DNA from: Chloroflexota bacterium
GTDB taxonomy: Bacteria; Chloroflexota; Anaerolineae; Anaerolineales; Anaerolineaceae
Length of the DNA stretch: 46,378 nucleotides
Direction of reading: 5' to 3'
NCBI GenBank assembly: GCA_021372725.1
Contig: JAJFTV010000072.1
Coordinates: 1 to 46,378 of the forward strand
Within the stretch, counting starts at the first letter, position 1. Each line of letters opens with the position of its first letter. A program made the translations under genes and the position numbers. This document shows positions 15,413 through 24,619 of this stretch, piece after piece. The notes under the pieces were generated by a model. That model searched no databases and was not told the DNA's origin. It was given only the letters and a program-made list of their open reading frames with translations.

Positions 15413-17524
15413 GTGAACAATGATATTATGACCGGTTTGTTTAAACCAAAATCGATAGCCGTGGTAGGCGCGTCAGCAACGCCAGGGAAAATTGGATACA
15501 CCGTCCTCAAGAACCTGATCGACAGCCAATATACCGGGAAGATTTATCCCATCAATCCGACCGCAGATGAGATATTGGGCATTAAAGCCTATGCGTCTGT
15601 CATGGATGTTCCGGGAGAAATTGACGCAGCAGCCATTACCGTACCTGCCAAATTGACGCTCCAGGTAACCGAAGAATGTGGAAAGAAAGGCATCAAGGGG
15701 TTAATTATCATCACTTCTGGTTTCAGCGAGGTAGGAAACCATGAACTCGAGGAACAAATCGTCGAGACCGCCAAACGATATGGCTCCAGAATTTTGGGGC
15801 CAAACATCGTAGGTGTTTTATCGAATGCCGACCACATGAATGCATCATTTGCCCCGTTCCTCCCAATGGTGGGGAAGGCTGCGCTGATCTCTCAAAGTGG
15901 CGCCCTGCTCATCGCAATGGATGCAGCATCCTACACCCGCAAGGTTGGTTTTGACAAATTGGTCTCAATCGGTAATATGTCGGATGTTGATTTTGCAGAC
16001 ATCATTAGCTGCCTGAATGATGATGAAAACACGAGCTGTATTACTTTGTATATCGAGGGCATCAGGGACGGGCGTAAATTCATGGATGCTTGTAAAAACG
16101 CCACAAAACCGATCATTGCGCTCAAATCCGGCACATCCTCACATGGCGCCGCAGCAGCAGCATCGCACACCGGATCTTTGGCAGGAGCTGCCAAGGTTTA
16201 TGGCGCTGCATTCAAACAATCAGGCATCATTCAGGCTTCTGACCTGAACAATCTTTTCGACCGCACCCAGGCTTTATCCCTTCAACCACCCATGAATGGT
16301 GACAATCTCCTGATCATCACCAATGGTGGCGGGGTAGGTGTTCTGGCAACCGATGCGGCTGAGCGCGATGGTATCCCGCTAAAATTCGCCCCCAAAGAAG
16401 TTCAGGATGAAATGAAGAAACACATGCCGGAATTTGGATCGGCGAAGAACCCTGTTGATCTGACCGGTATGGCTGGCACGGAATGGTATACTGAATCAGT
16501 TCAGTTTGCTCTGGATCACTCCTGGGTGGATGGTCTGGTCGTTCTGTATTGTGAAACTGCCATGACAAACCCAATTGAAATTGCCAAAGGCATAAAAAGA
16601 GCTGTCGATGCCGCGAAGACAAAAGACAAACCGATTGTAGTTTCTGCCGTAGGCGGAGAGAAATCAGACGCGGCAATTCAATGGCTGCTTGAAAACGGTA
16701 TTCCTGCTTACAACTCGCCGGAAGTAGCTATCAATGCGATGGCTGCCCTGCGTGAACAGGCAAAAGCAAAAATCACTGTGGCGGAAAAATTCAAGCCTTA
16801 TGGTGATTATGATAAAGAAACCGCCCTCAAGGTCATCAAAAAAGCCCGTGAGGATGGACGTGAATCGTTGACTGAAATCGAGGCCAAACAGATTTTCGAG
16901 GCTTATGGTCTGCCTACAACCAAGGGTCTCCTTGCAAAGAGTGAGGCAGAGGCTGTCGAATTCGCGAAAAAGATCGGTTACCCGGTTGTCATGAAAATCG
17001 TTTCGCCGGAAATTCTGCACAAATCCGATGCCGGCGGCGTAAAGGTCAATATCAAGGACGACGCTGCGGCAAGGGAAGCTTACAATGTCATCCTCGCCAA
17101 TGCAAAAAATTACAAATCCGATGCAAATATTCACGGTATCCTTGTCCAGGAAATGGCACCCTGGGGTACCGAGGTCATTCTGGGCTCCATCAATGATGCC
17201 ACATTCGGCCCAACGATGATGTTTGGTCTGGGCGGTATCTTCGTTGAGGTGCTCAAGGATGTGACCTTCAGAGTTTCCCCTGTTTCAGAGAACCAGGCGT
17301 TAATCATGTTGGATGAAATCCGCGGCGCACCTATTCTTGCCGGTGTTCGTGGTGAAGCACCCCGCGATAAAGAAGCCATGGCAAATGCCGTTTGCCGTTA
17401 CTCGAGTATGATCCTGGATCTGAAGGATGAAATCAGCGAATCAGACGCCAACCCGGTTTTGGTTTACGAAAAGGGTAAAGGCATCAAGATCGTCGATGCC
17501 AGGGTAATCCTGAAGAAGAAATAA
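15413..17524 (+). CDS. Acetate/acyl-CoA ligase (ADP-forming), fused alpha-beta
   Basis: The 703-residue protein joins both subunits of the ADP-forming acyl-CoA synthetase. A CoA-binding Rossmann domain (about 10-135, VGASATPGKIG) is followed by two succinyl-CoA-ligase-like domains with the phospho-accepting His252 in ASHTGSLAG, then an ATP-grasp domain (about 475-703) with the VVMKIVSPEILHKSDAGGV segment. It converts acetyl-CoA (or another acyl-CoA), ADP and phosphate to acid, CoA and ATP, an energy-conserving step of peptide and sugar fermenters. The start is GTG 15413, with GGGAG nine bases upstream; ATG 15428 is an alternative. A long hairpin follows. Confidence 0.93.
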   Translation: MNNDIMTGLFKPKSIAVVGASATPGKIGYTVLKNLIDSQYTGKIYPINPTADEILGIKAYASVMDVPGEIDAAAITVPAKLTLQVTEECGKKGIKGLIIITSGFSEVGNHELEEQIVETAKRYGSRILGPNIVGVLSNADHMNASFAPFLPMVGKAALISQSGALLIAMDAASYTRKVGFDKLVSIGNMSDVDFADIISCLNDDENTSCITLYIEGIRDGRKFMDACKNATKPIIALKSGTSSHGAAAAASHTGSLAGAAKVYGAAFKQSGIIQASDLNNLFDRTQALSLQPPMNGDNLLIITNGGGVGVLATDAAERDGIPLKFAPKEVQDEMKKHMPEFGSAKNPVDLTGMAGTEWYTESVQFALDHSWVDGLVVLYCETAMTNPIEIAKGIKRAVDAAKTKDKPIVVSAVGGEKSDAAIQWLLENGIPAYNSPEVAINAMAALREQAKAKITVAEKFKPYGDYDKETALKVIKKAREDGRESLTEIEAKQIFEAYGLPTTKGLLAKSEAEAVEFAKKIGYPVVMKIVSPEILHKSDAGGVKVNIKDDAAAREAYNVILANAKNYKSDANIHGILVQEMAPWGTEVILGSINDATFGPTMMFGLGGIFVEVLKDVTFRVSPVSENQALIMLDEIRGAPILAGVRGEAPRDKEAMANAVCRYSSMILDLKDEISESDANPVLVYEKGKGIKIVDARVILKKK

Positions 17525-17577
17525 CGTTGACTTGGCTTTGACAGATATTTCTTGTATGTCTATCAACCTACAACAAA

Positions 17578-17620
17578 GTGGCTGTCTCAAAAGTTTGAAT
17601 TTGACTTTTGAGACAGCCAC
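17578..17620. repeat. Perfect 17-bp inverted repeat (terminator or transposon-end relic)
   Basis: Arms 17578-17594 and 17604-17620 are perfectly complementary around a nine-base loop. The position, about 50 bases after the acyl-CoA synthetase stop, suits a terminator, but there is no T-run after it. The arm sequence GTGGCTGTCTCAAAAGT resembles the terminal repeats of several insertion-sequence families, so a miniature-element relic is possible. Confidence 0.6.
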
Positions 17621-17697
17621 ATTCTATACGCAGCTTGCCAATATCGGATGAATTGGAATAATGTTGCGATAATCATTATTTGGCCCGGTTTATCTCA

Positions 17698-17706
17698 TGG
17701 TAAAAT
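17698..17706 (+). promoter_or_regulatory. Extended -10 promoter of the glycan cluster
   Basis: TGGTAAAAT is an extended -10 element (TGn plus TAAAAT, 17701-17706). The -35 is weak. A start near 17713 gives a leader of about 60 bases to the first gene. Confidence 0.45.
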
Positions 17707-17776
17707 CCTCACGTCCTGTCAAAATTTATTTTTGAATTCATGTTTGTTTCCATTTTGATTGAATGGAGAATGACAT

Positions 17777-19828
17777 CTGAAAAATATTAAAAAGCATCTC
17801 AATCAACCATACCTGTACCCAATTTATCTTTTACTGTTTGGGATTCTTGCCCACGGTTTGCTGATTCCATTTCTCGGTTTTTATTGGGATGATTGGCCAA
17901 TGATTTGGTTCGCAGAAACCCAGGGACCGGCAGGTTTTATCGGAGCATTCTCTGGAGACCGTCCTTTCCTATCAATCACTTACATCCTGACAACCTCCCT
18001 TTTGAGTACCAATCCTGTACAGTGGCAAATTCTCGGGTTGATCACCAGAGTTGCGTTGGGCCTTACAGTCTGGTGGCTTTCGCGGCTGCTATGGCCCGAA
18101 AAATATCCACAGGCCTGCTGGCTGGGCTTATTGATTGTCGTTTTTCCAGGATTCAAACAACAGCCCATATCCGTGGTATACGCCAACGGGATTATCCTGT
18201 TAATCAGCTATTTTGCATCTTATGCTTTGATGATATTGGCTATGCGCCATCCCGGCAAAAGATCCAAAATCCTTCTCTTTTCGGCCTCCATGGCAACTTA
18301 TGCTTTTTGCCTGTTTTCAACAGAGTATTACATCGGTTTGGATATCCTCAGACTCGTAATGATCTGGATCCTCATCCGGCGTGAGGTCCCCCGCTTTAAG
18401 GATCACTATAAAAAAGTACTGTTGACCTGGCTGCCTTATCTGATCCTTTTAATCCTTTTCCTGATCTGGCGTGTATTTATTTTTGGGTTTCCAACTTACC
18501 AGCCTGTCTTGCTGGAAGAAATAGAAAATGGTTCGCAAAGTGGATGGATAGACCTGGCATTCCGTTTTTTCAGAGATCCAATCGTTGCCGGCTGGAAGGC
18601 ATGGAGCTCCTCTTTTCATCTGCCAGAGTTATCCGAATTAACTACCGCATCCGGCATTTCTTATTGGATTCTTTTCATCATCGGGGGATTATCAGCCTGG
18701 GGCATCCTGAAAATCATTTCAGGTGGGAACAACACTTCAAAAAACCTTCCGGAAAAGAATTATCTGAATGAAATTTTCCTGCTCTCTGGCATTGGTCTGT
18801 TCTCCGCCGGCTTTCCGTTCTGGGTGACTGGTCTCCCTGTTGAACTGACCTATCCTTACGACAGATTCATGCTGGTTTACCTGTTTGGCAGTTGCCTGTT
18901 GATCATCGCCTTGCTGGAATGGATTGTCAGAAAGAATTATCAGAAAAACATCATTCTGGCGCTGCTTGTTGGAGCATCCATCGCCACCAATTTTCAGAAT
19001 GACAATACCTACCGACGTGAATGGCTGACTTTTCAAGATTTCTTTCACCAGCTCTCCTGGAGAGTCCCTTCGCTTGAGGAAAATACACTTTTCATTACAT
19101 CCAGGGTTCCATTCTCTTATTACAGTGACAATTCACTCACAGCGCCGTTGAATTTACTCTATGATCCAGATAACACCTCGCTGGAATTGCCATATTACCT
19201 GGCCTTCGCCGGCGTCCGTCTTGGAAGAAGCATCCCTTCTTTTGAAGAAAACCAGAAAATCCATCAGAATTACCGAAATGCCGAGTTTTTTGGAAATACC
19301 TCGGATTCGCTGGTCTTCTTTTACTCACCACCCGGTTGTTTGAGAATTCTGGACGCCGAACGTGATACTTCCCTGCCCATCCTGCCCGATGATTATGATC
19401 GATTTATCCATTTGTCCAATCCTGATTTGATCCGCCAGGAAGTGGATAATTCGATTGCAGATCATCCTGAATGGTTTGGAAAAGAACCGGAACCCACCTG
19501 GTGTTATTATTTCGAACATGCCGACCTGGAACGACAATTCGGGAACTGGGAAGCCGTGGTTTCCTGGATAAATCAGGCTCAAGAGGCGGGTTTATCACCT
19601 GCCGAGCCCTCCGAATGGTTGATCTACCTGGAAGGCCTTTTCCTGACTGATTCGTCTGAAAACGCCTTTCGCCTCACAGAAAAAATTTTTTTTGAATATC
19701 CTGAAATGAACAATCAAGTATGTGAAATGATTTCCCGTATCAATCATCTCAAACCTGATTTGGCTGATCAGCAAGAAATGCTAAAATTACTGGAAACAAC
19801 AGACTGCGGGATATCAAATGATAAATAA
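17777..19828 (+). CDS. Polytopic membrane protein of the glycan cluster; start unclear
   Basis: The frame encodes up to 683 residues with about ten membrane helices in the first 380 and a soluble C-terminal half ending in TPR-like helices (about 600-680). An acidic-aromatic FYWDDW motif follows helix 1, as in GT-C-type glycosyltransferases and related membrane proteins; I do not recognise a specific family. The first in-frame standard start, TTG 17858, lies inside helix 1 and would cut it. The frame continues upstream through a good N-terminus (KNIKKHLNQPYLYPIY) to CTG 17777, which has GGAG eight bases before it. Alternatively, ATG 17770 would be in frame if the run of five A residues at 17780-17784 had four. 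The next gene overlaps by 11 bases. Confidence 0.75.
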   Translation: MKNIKKHLNQPYLYPIYLLLFGILAHGLLIPFLGFYWDDWPMIWFAETQGPAGFIGAFSGDRPFLSITYILTTSLLSTNPVQWQILGLITRVALGLTVWWLSRLLWPEKYPQACWLGLLIVVFPGFKQQPISVVYANGIILLISYFASYALMILAMRHPGKRSKILLFSASMATYAFCLFSTEYYIGLDILRLVMIWILIRREVPRFKDHYKKVLLTWLPYLILLILFLIWRVFIFGFPTYQPVLLEEIENGSQSGWIDLAFRFFRDPIVAGWKAWSSSFHLPELSELTTASGISYWILFIIGGLSAWGILKIISGGNNTSKNLPEKNYLNEIFLLSGIGLFSAGFPFWVTGLPVELTYPYDRFMLVYLFGSCLLIIALLEWIVRKNYQKNIILALLVGASIATNFQNDNTYRREWLTFQDFFHQLSWRVPSLEENTLFITSRVPFSYYSDNSLTAPLNLLYDPDNTSLELPYYLAFAGVRLGRSIPSFEENQKIHQNYRNAEFFGNTSDSLVFFYSPPGCLRILDAERDTSLPILPDDYDRFIHLSNPDLIRQEVDNSIADHPEWFGKEPEPTWCYYFEHADLERQFGNWEAVVSWINQAQEAGLSPAEPSEWLIYLEGLFLTDSSENAFRLTEKIFFEYPEMNNQVCEMISRINHLKPDLADQQEMLKLLETTDCGISNDK

Positions 19829-20762
19829 CAGTAAAGATAATCACCAGCCTTCCATTTCCGTTGTGGTACCGGTATACAACGGCAGCGAAACTCTGGCTCT
19901 GTTAACCGAGCGGTTGAATGCGATTTTGCCAACCATCGCTCAACAGTATGAGATTATTTATGTCAATGACGGCAGCCAGGATGACAGTTGGGAGTGTATT
20001 ACAGAGTTGTGCTCGCGGTTTCAATATGTGCGCGGGATTAACCTGCTCAGGAATTTTGGCCAACACAATGCGATCCTATGTGGAATTCGAACCGCCAAAA
20101 ATGAAATTATCGTCACAATGGATGATGATTTACAGCATCCGCCTGATCAAATTCCGCTCCTGCTCGAAAAATTACAGCAGGGCTTCGATGTCGTTTATGG
20201 TATTCCCAGAAAAATGCCGCACTCCTTTTTTAGAAATCTGGCATCCTGGCTGATTAAACGAATCCTTGCTCTGGTGATGGGAATCAAGACGATCAAGGAT
20301 ATCAGCGCCTTCAGAGCCTTCCGATCCCGGCTCATAACGGTATTTCAGGATTATCGTTCTCCGGGTGTCATCATCGACGTCATGCTTTCCTGGGGAACCA
20401 CACGCTTCAGCACCGTGGTTGTAGAAGAGGAACCACGCGAGATTGGAAAATCGAACTACACGTTTCGCAAATTGCTCAAACAGGTATTTCTGATCCTGAC
20501 CGGCTTCAGTACCATACCTCTCCGGTTTGCGAGTTTTCTGGGTTTCAGTTTTACAATCTTTGGATTTGGCGTGTTGGTTTATGTCCTTATCGTTTATTTT
20601 ACCCAGGGCAGCATACCCGGGTTTCCGTTCCTTGCTTCAATCATCTCCCTTTTCAGCGGAATCCAGCTTTGGGTGCTCGGTATATTGGGCGAATATCTTG
20701 CCCGCATTTTTGACCGTTCAATGGATCGGCCACCTTATTTTATTGGTGAGATGATTAATTAG
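19818..20762 (+). CDS. Family 2 glycosyltransferase, undecaprenyl/dolichyl-phosphate type
   Basis: The 314-residue protein has a GT-A catalytic domain with VVVPVYNGSE (15-24), YVNDGSQDDS (48-57) and the metal-binding MDDDLQHPPDQIP (101-113). Two C-terminal membrane helices (about 235-258 and 268-292) follow. This architecture (ArnC, GtrB, DPM1-like) transfers a sugar from a nucleotide donor onto a polyprenyl phosphate at the cytoplasmic face. It overlaps the preceding membrane protein by 11 bases, so the two are likely to act together; the membrane protein could use the lipid-linked sugar made here. Confidence 0.9.
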   Translation: MINNSKDNHQPSISVVVPVYNGSETLALLTERLNAILPTIAQQYEIIYVNDGSQDDSWECITELCSRFQYVRGINLLRNFGQHNAILCGIRTAKNEIIVTMDDDLQHPPDQIPLLLEKLQQGFDVVYGIPRKMPHSFFRNLASWLIKRILALVMGIKTIKDISAFRAFRSRLITVFQDYRSPGVIIDVMLSWGTTRFSTVVVEEEPREIGKSNYTFRKLLKQVFLILTGFSTIPLRFASFLGFSFTIFGFGVLVYVLIVYFTQGSIPGFPFLASIISLFSGIQLWVLGILGEYLARIFDRSMDRPPYFIGEMIN

Positions 20763-20793
20763 TTGCAATGATCTGTTTATACACGGCGTTCGA

Positions 20794-21483
20794 ATGAAAT
20801 GTGTAATTTTGCAGCCCTCTTACATTCCCTGGCGGGGATATTTCCATCAAATAGCACTGGCCGATATTTTTATATTCTATGATGATGTTCAGTATGACAA
20901 ACGCGGTTGGCGTAACCGTAATTTAATAAAAACGTCTTCCGGCCTGAAATGGCTGACAATTCCCGTCCATAGTAAAGGGGCACAAACAGAGAATATTCCG
21001 ATTGGGCAGATTCCCATTGTATGGGAAAAACCATGGAATGAAGAACATCTGAGAACCATTTACCACGCCTATAAAAATGCTCCATATTTTGAGTATTTCT
21101 ATGACTTTCTTCAAAATTCGCTCTCGAACAAGACAGAATATCTGGCCGATTTCACCTGCGAACTGACTCAATCCATCGCAGAATTTCTGGGAATGACAGG
21201 AAAAATGTTTTTGAGATCCTCCAGCCTTAAAACCAGTGGGTCGAAGACGGAAAAGTTGATAGAAATCCTGAAACTGGTCGGAGCAGATCATTACATCTCA
21301 GGCCCATCTGCACAAAGCTACATCGACAACCGGTTGTTTGAAAATGAAAACATCTCGCTGGAATATATGAAATATGATTATCGGGAATATCCCCAGCTTT
21401 ACCCGCCTTTCGAGGGGGGAGTGTCCATCATCGACCTGATTTTCATGACCGGACCGGATGCGATCAACTATATAATCAAATAA
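20794..21483 (+). CDS. WbqC family protein
   Basis: The 229-residue protein begins with the family signature, VILQPSYIPWRGYFHQIALAD, followed by the conserved DDVQYDKRGWRNRN segment. WbqC-like proteins are common in O-antigen and other polysaccharide loci, often near sugar aminotransferases; an acyl- or aminoacyl-transfer role on amino sugars has been suggested but I cannot support it from sequence. Its place between a glycosyltransferase and a methyltransferase/aminotransferase pair fits modification of an amino sugar. It starts 31 bases after the preceding gene. Confidence 0.88.
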   Translation: MKCVILQPSYIPWRGYFHQIALADIFIFYDDVQYDKRGWRNRNLIKTSSGLKWLTIPVHSKGAQTENIPIGQIPIVWEKPWNEEHLRTIYHAYKNAPYFEYFYDFLQNSLSNKTEYLADFTCELTQSIAEFLGMTGKMFLRSSSLKTSGSKTEKLIEILKLVGADHYISGPSAQSYIDNRLFENENISLEYMKYDYREYPQLYPPFEGGVSIIDLIFMTGPDAINYIIK

Positions 21484-21513
21484 ATTATTCGAATTCTGCG
21501 GAGACAACGATCA

Positions 21514-22143
21514 ATGACAGAGCAAGAGCAATTGGATGAGATAAAGAAATATTTCCAGGAACGACTGGATACTTATGGCACATCGCCACGCGGGGCTGAC
21601 TGGAACTCATCGGAAGCTCAAAATATCCGTTTTGCACAGCTCGCCAGAGTGATTGTTCCGGCAAGTAATTTTACGGTGCTGGATTTTGGCTGTGGTTATG
21701 GAGCTTTTGCCGATTTTCTGTTGGATCAGAAAATGTTCTTTACCCATTTTTACGGCTTTGATATTTTGGACACCGCCATAAAATCTGCGGTTGAGACCCA
21801 CCCCCAAACCGGGTTGTATTCTTTCTCCGCCGATTGGGCGCAAATGCCGGAAGTGGATTATTCAGTAGCCAGCGGGGTATTCAACATCCGCCTGGATACA
21901 CCTTACGATCAATGGACAATGTACGTGCTGGAATGTCTGGGCCAGATGGATCAAAAAAGCCGGAAGGGATTTGCATCCAATTTCCTGACAAAATATTCCG
22001 ACCCTGAAAAAATGGCCTCCAGGTTGTATTATGCAGACCCGTGTATATTATTCGATTACTGTAAAAAGAATTTTTCCCGTAACGTGGCAATTCTGCATGA
22101 CTACGGCCTGTATGATTTTACAATTATCGTTAGAAAGTTTTGA
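21514..22143 (+). CDS. Class I SAM-dependent methyltransferase
   Basis: The 209-residue protein has the SAM-binding motif VLDFGCGYGAFADFL (about 56-70) and a following acidic loop (FYGFDI). The fold is that of a small class I methyltransferase. Its substrate is unknown; the cluster context suggests a sugar, lipid-linked sugar or amino sugar. A GGAG site lies about ten bases before ATG 21514. It overlaps the aminotransferase gene at its 3' end, so the two are translated together. Confidence 0.8.
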   Translation: MTEQEQLDEIKKYFQERLDTYGTSPRGADWNSSEAQNIRFAQLARVIVPASNFTVLDFGCGYGAFADFLLDQKMFFTHFYGFDILDTAIKSAVETHPQTGLYSFSADWAQMPEVDYSVASGVFNIRLDTPYDQWTMYVLECLGQMDQKSRKGFASNFLTKYSDPEKMASRLYYADPCILFDYCKKNFSRNVAILHDYGLYDFTIIVRKF

Positions 22144-23303
22144 GTAAATACCCCATGTCAACGAATGATAATATCCTGGTCGATTTCAACATTCCGGCTC
22201 AAACCGGAAAAGAATTGGATTACATTCAACAGGCTTACGAAAAAAGGCACATCTCGGGAGACGGTTTTTTTACCAGAAAATGTAAATCCATTCTGGAGGA
22301 AATGTATCCCGGCTCGAAAGCGCTGCTGACCACCTCATGCACTCATGCACTTGAAATGGCCGCCCTCCTGCTGGATATCCTGCCCGGTGATGAGGTGATA
22401 CTGCCTTCCTTTACGTTTGTATCGACGGTGAACGCTTTTGTATTACGCGGAGCACGGCCTGTCTTCTGTGATATTCGGAAGGATACCCTGAATATTGACG
22501 AAAGCCTGCTCACCGGTCTCATTTCACCACACACGAAAGCGATTATCCCTGTCCACTACGCCGGTGTCGGCTGCGAAATGGACGAGATCACCCGTCTGGC
22601 ACAAAAACATCACTTGCATATTGTAGAAGACAACGCCCATGGTTTGTTCGGAAAATATCGCTCTCGAAATTTGGGCAGCTTCGGAACTTTTTCAACGTTA
22701 AGCTTTCATGAAACGAAGAATATTACCTGCGGTGAAGGTGGAGCGTTGATTATCAATGATCCTGACATGGTGACCCGTGCCGAATATATTCGCGAGAAAG
22801 GTACCAATCGCAGCCGTTTCTTTCGCGGCATGATCGATAAATACTCATGGGTTGACATCGGATCGAGTTACCTGCCGTCTGACATCCTTGCAGCGATCCT
22901 CTGTGCACAGCTTGAATCCAGTTCCGTGATTCAGGAAAAACGTAAATCGATTTGTAATACTTACCAAGCCAATTTAATGGACTGGGCAGAAAGCAATAGT
23001 GTTCAGCTTCCATACATTCCTGACCACTGCCAACAGCCTTATCACATGTACTACATGCTTATGCCCTCGCTGGACAGCCGGCAGCGTCTCATCTCATATC
23101 TCAGGGAGAACGGCATTATTTCGGTTTTTCACTACCTTCCGCTTCATCTCTCCGATATGGGGCAAAAGTTCGGAGGAAAAGTCGGCGATTGCCCGGTCAC
23201 GGAAAGTGTCAGCGATCGATTGATCAGGCTTCCGCTCCATTTTCATCTTACTGCGGAGCAACAGCAGTATGTGATTTCGAAAATCCTCGCCTTTGACATC
23301 TAG
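22140..23303 (+). CDS. DegT/DnrJ/EryC1 sugar aminotransferase (RffA/WecE-like)
   Basis: The 387-residue PLP enzyme has the family core: SFTFVSTVNAF (about 90-100), the cofactor-binding VEDNAHG (D164) and the Schiff-base Lys193 in FHETKNITCGEGG. The ITCGEGGAL and REKGTNRSRFFRG segments are characteristic of RffA/WecE, which makes dTDP-4-amino-4,6-dideoxy-galactose from the 4-keto sugar. The dTDP-glucose genes rmlA/rmlB are not in the window. The frame starts at TTG 22140, overlapping the methyltransferase stop (TTGA); ATG 22155 is the alternative. It is the last gene of the glycan cluster. Confidence 0.9.
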   Translation: MSKYPMSTNDNILVDFNIPAQTGKELDYIQQAYEKRHISGDGFFTRKCKSILEEMYPGSKALLTTSCTHALEMAALLLDILPGDEVILPSFTFVSTVNAFVLRGARPVFCDIRKDTLNIDESLLTGLISPHTKAIIPVHYAGVGCEMDEITRLAQKHHLHIVEDNAHGLFGKYRSRNLGSFGTFSTLSFHETKNITCGEGGALIINDPDMVTRAEYIREKGTNRSRFFRGMIDKYSWVDIGSSYLPSDILAAILCAQLESSSVIQEKRKSICNTYQANLMDWAESNSVQLPYIPDHCQQPYHMYYMLMPSLDSRQRLISYLRENGIISVFHYLPLHLSDMGQKFGGKVGDCPVTESVSDRLIRLPLHFHLTAEQQQYVISKILAFDI

Positions 23304-23323
23304 TCGGCAACAGAGCGTTTCTC

Positions 23324-23683
23324 CTATGGGTTGGCCTTGAACCTTTCTATTTCCACGCCGACCGACCGGCTGAAACGTACTGCTCCCGGTTTCTCAACCC
23401 GCACCTGTACATGATCAACCCCGGCATATCCCAGACAGATTTCCGCAAGATCAGCAGCCAGGGCTTCCACCGTATAGCGTGCTGTACTCTCTACATGAGC
23501 GATGATTTGTTTGGCGATCGTCCGGTAATTTACACAATCTTCGATCTGATCAGATTTCCCTGCCATGGAGGTATCGGTAAATAGGACAACATTGATAACG
23601 ATATCCTGTCGATCCGCTCTCTCATGATCGGATACTCCAATTACCCCGCGTACCATCAGGTCTTTGATCAATACTTTATCCAT
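23324..23683 (-). CDS. folB: Dihydroneopterin aldolase
   Basis: The 119-residue protein has the FolB features: VRGVIGVSDHERADRQDI, with the conserved Glu, the VNYRTIAKQI segment and a C-terminal VRVEKPGAV with the catalytic Lys. It cleaves 7,8-dihydroneopterin to 6-hydroxymethyl-dihydropterin in folate synthesis. It lies 14 bases downstream of a pteridine-reductase-like SDR on the same strand, so both probably act on pterins. The other folate genes are not nearby. Confidence 0.93.
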   Translation of the reverse strand: MDKVLIKDLMVRGVIGVSDHERADRQDIVINVVLFTDTSMAGKSDQIEDCVNYRTIAKQIIAHVESTARYTVEALAADLAEICLGYAGVDHVQVRVEKPGAVRFSRSVGVEIERFKANP

Positions 23684-23697
23684 TTCTGTTCTCCGAA

Positions 23698-24432
23698 TTA
23701 CTGCAAGTGTCTTCCGCCATCCAAATGGATGATTTCACCGGTGATAATTTCAGGCCCGGCTGCCAAAAAAAGGAATGCCTGTGCCAGTTCCGCGGGTTCA
23801 ATCCACCGTTTTATGGGATATTCAGCAAAAAGCGCTTTTTCATCCACACCGCCTACCGGAGCCAGCATGGCTCCCAAAGCAATTCCATTCACCAGAACCC
23901 GCGGCGCTGCCGCAATCGCCAGTGATTGGGTAAGGGCTGCCAGGCCAGCTTTGGAGATGGTATAGGGCAGATGATCCTTTCCGGGTCGTAACGCACGCCA
24001 ATCCAGGATATTGATAATTCGCCCCTGTTTCCCAGGCGGAAGCAGTTGGAGAAATCGCTGAGATAACAGGAATGGCGTATCCAGATTGACAGCCATGTGC
24101 GCCTGCCAATCTGCCAAAGATGTTGTTTCGATGGATAATGGCTTGAAGAGAGCAGCGTTATTGACCAGGATATCGATCGGTGAAATTTCCCAGCATTCAT
24201 CCATAAAACGGCTGACATACTCGGTTTGGGTAAAATCCTGCTGAGCTGCCCAGCATTTCACATCGTGTTTATGAATTTCATTCACAGCTTCAAAGGCTTC
24301 CGCCTCGGAATGGGAGTAATGCACAATCACATTTGCGCCCGCTTCAGCCGAGGCAATAGCCAGGTACCGCCCTACCCTGACTGCACCGCCGGTGATCAAT
24401 ACCGTTTTTCCACGTAAGGCATCTATACTCAT
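23698..24432 (-). CDS. SDR oxidoreductase, pteridine-reductase/FolM-like
   Basis: The 244-residue classical SDR has TGGAVRVGRYLA (14-25) for NADP binding, NNAA (91-94), and Tyr157/Lys161 as the catalytic pair. The usual catalytic Ser is replaced by Asp144 (NILDWRA), as in pteridine reductase PTR1 and FolM. The pairing with folB supports a dihydropterin or dihydrofolate reductase role, perhaps standing in for DHFR or making dihydromonapterin. A generic SDR acting on another carbonyl remains possible. It is the first gene of the pair. Confidence 0.78.
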   Translation of the reverse strand: MSIDALRGKTVLITGGAVRVGRYLAIASAEAGANVIVHYSHSEAEAFEAVNEIHKHDVKCWAAQQDFTQTEYVSRFMDECWEISPIDILVNNAALFKPLSIETTSLADWQAHMAVNLDTPFLLSQRFLQLLPPGKQGRIINILDWRALRPGKDHLPYTISKAGLAALTQSLAIAAAPRVLVNGIALGAMLAPVGGVDEKALFAEYPIKRWIEPAELAQAFLFLAAGPEIITGEIIHLDGGRHLQ

Positions 24433-24581
24433 TCAATTTCCAATCAAAGCGGCATTTTTCAACAAATAACTCCTTGTGTCCATGGTCCAAGGATTATTTA
24501 TCAATGTTATGGTACTTTGGAAAACATGTCAAGTTTTAACGATTTCAGGCAATTCTTAACTCGTATTTTATACCTCACGAA

Positions 24582-24590
24582 TGGTACAAT
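24582..24590 (+). promoter_or_regulatory. Extended -10 promoter of the sugar-phosphate operon
   Basis: TGGTACAAT is an extended -10 box (TACAAT at 24585-24590). The expected start near 24597 gives a leader of about 23 bases that holds the GGAG of transketolase. No good -35 is present. Confidence 0.5.
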
Positions 24591-24619
24591 TTCTTAAGCG
24601 ACTTTTGTTTGGAGATAAT

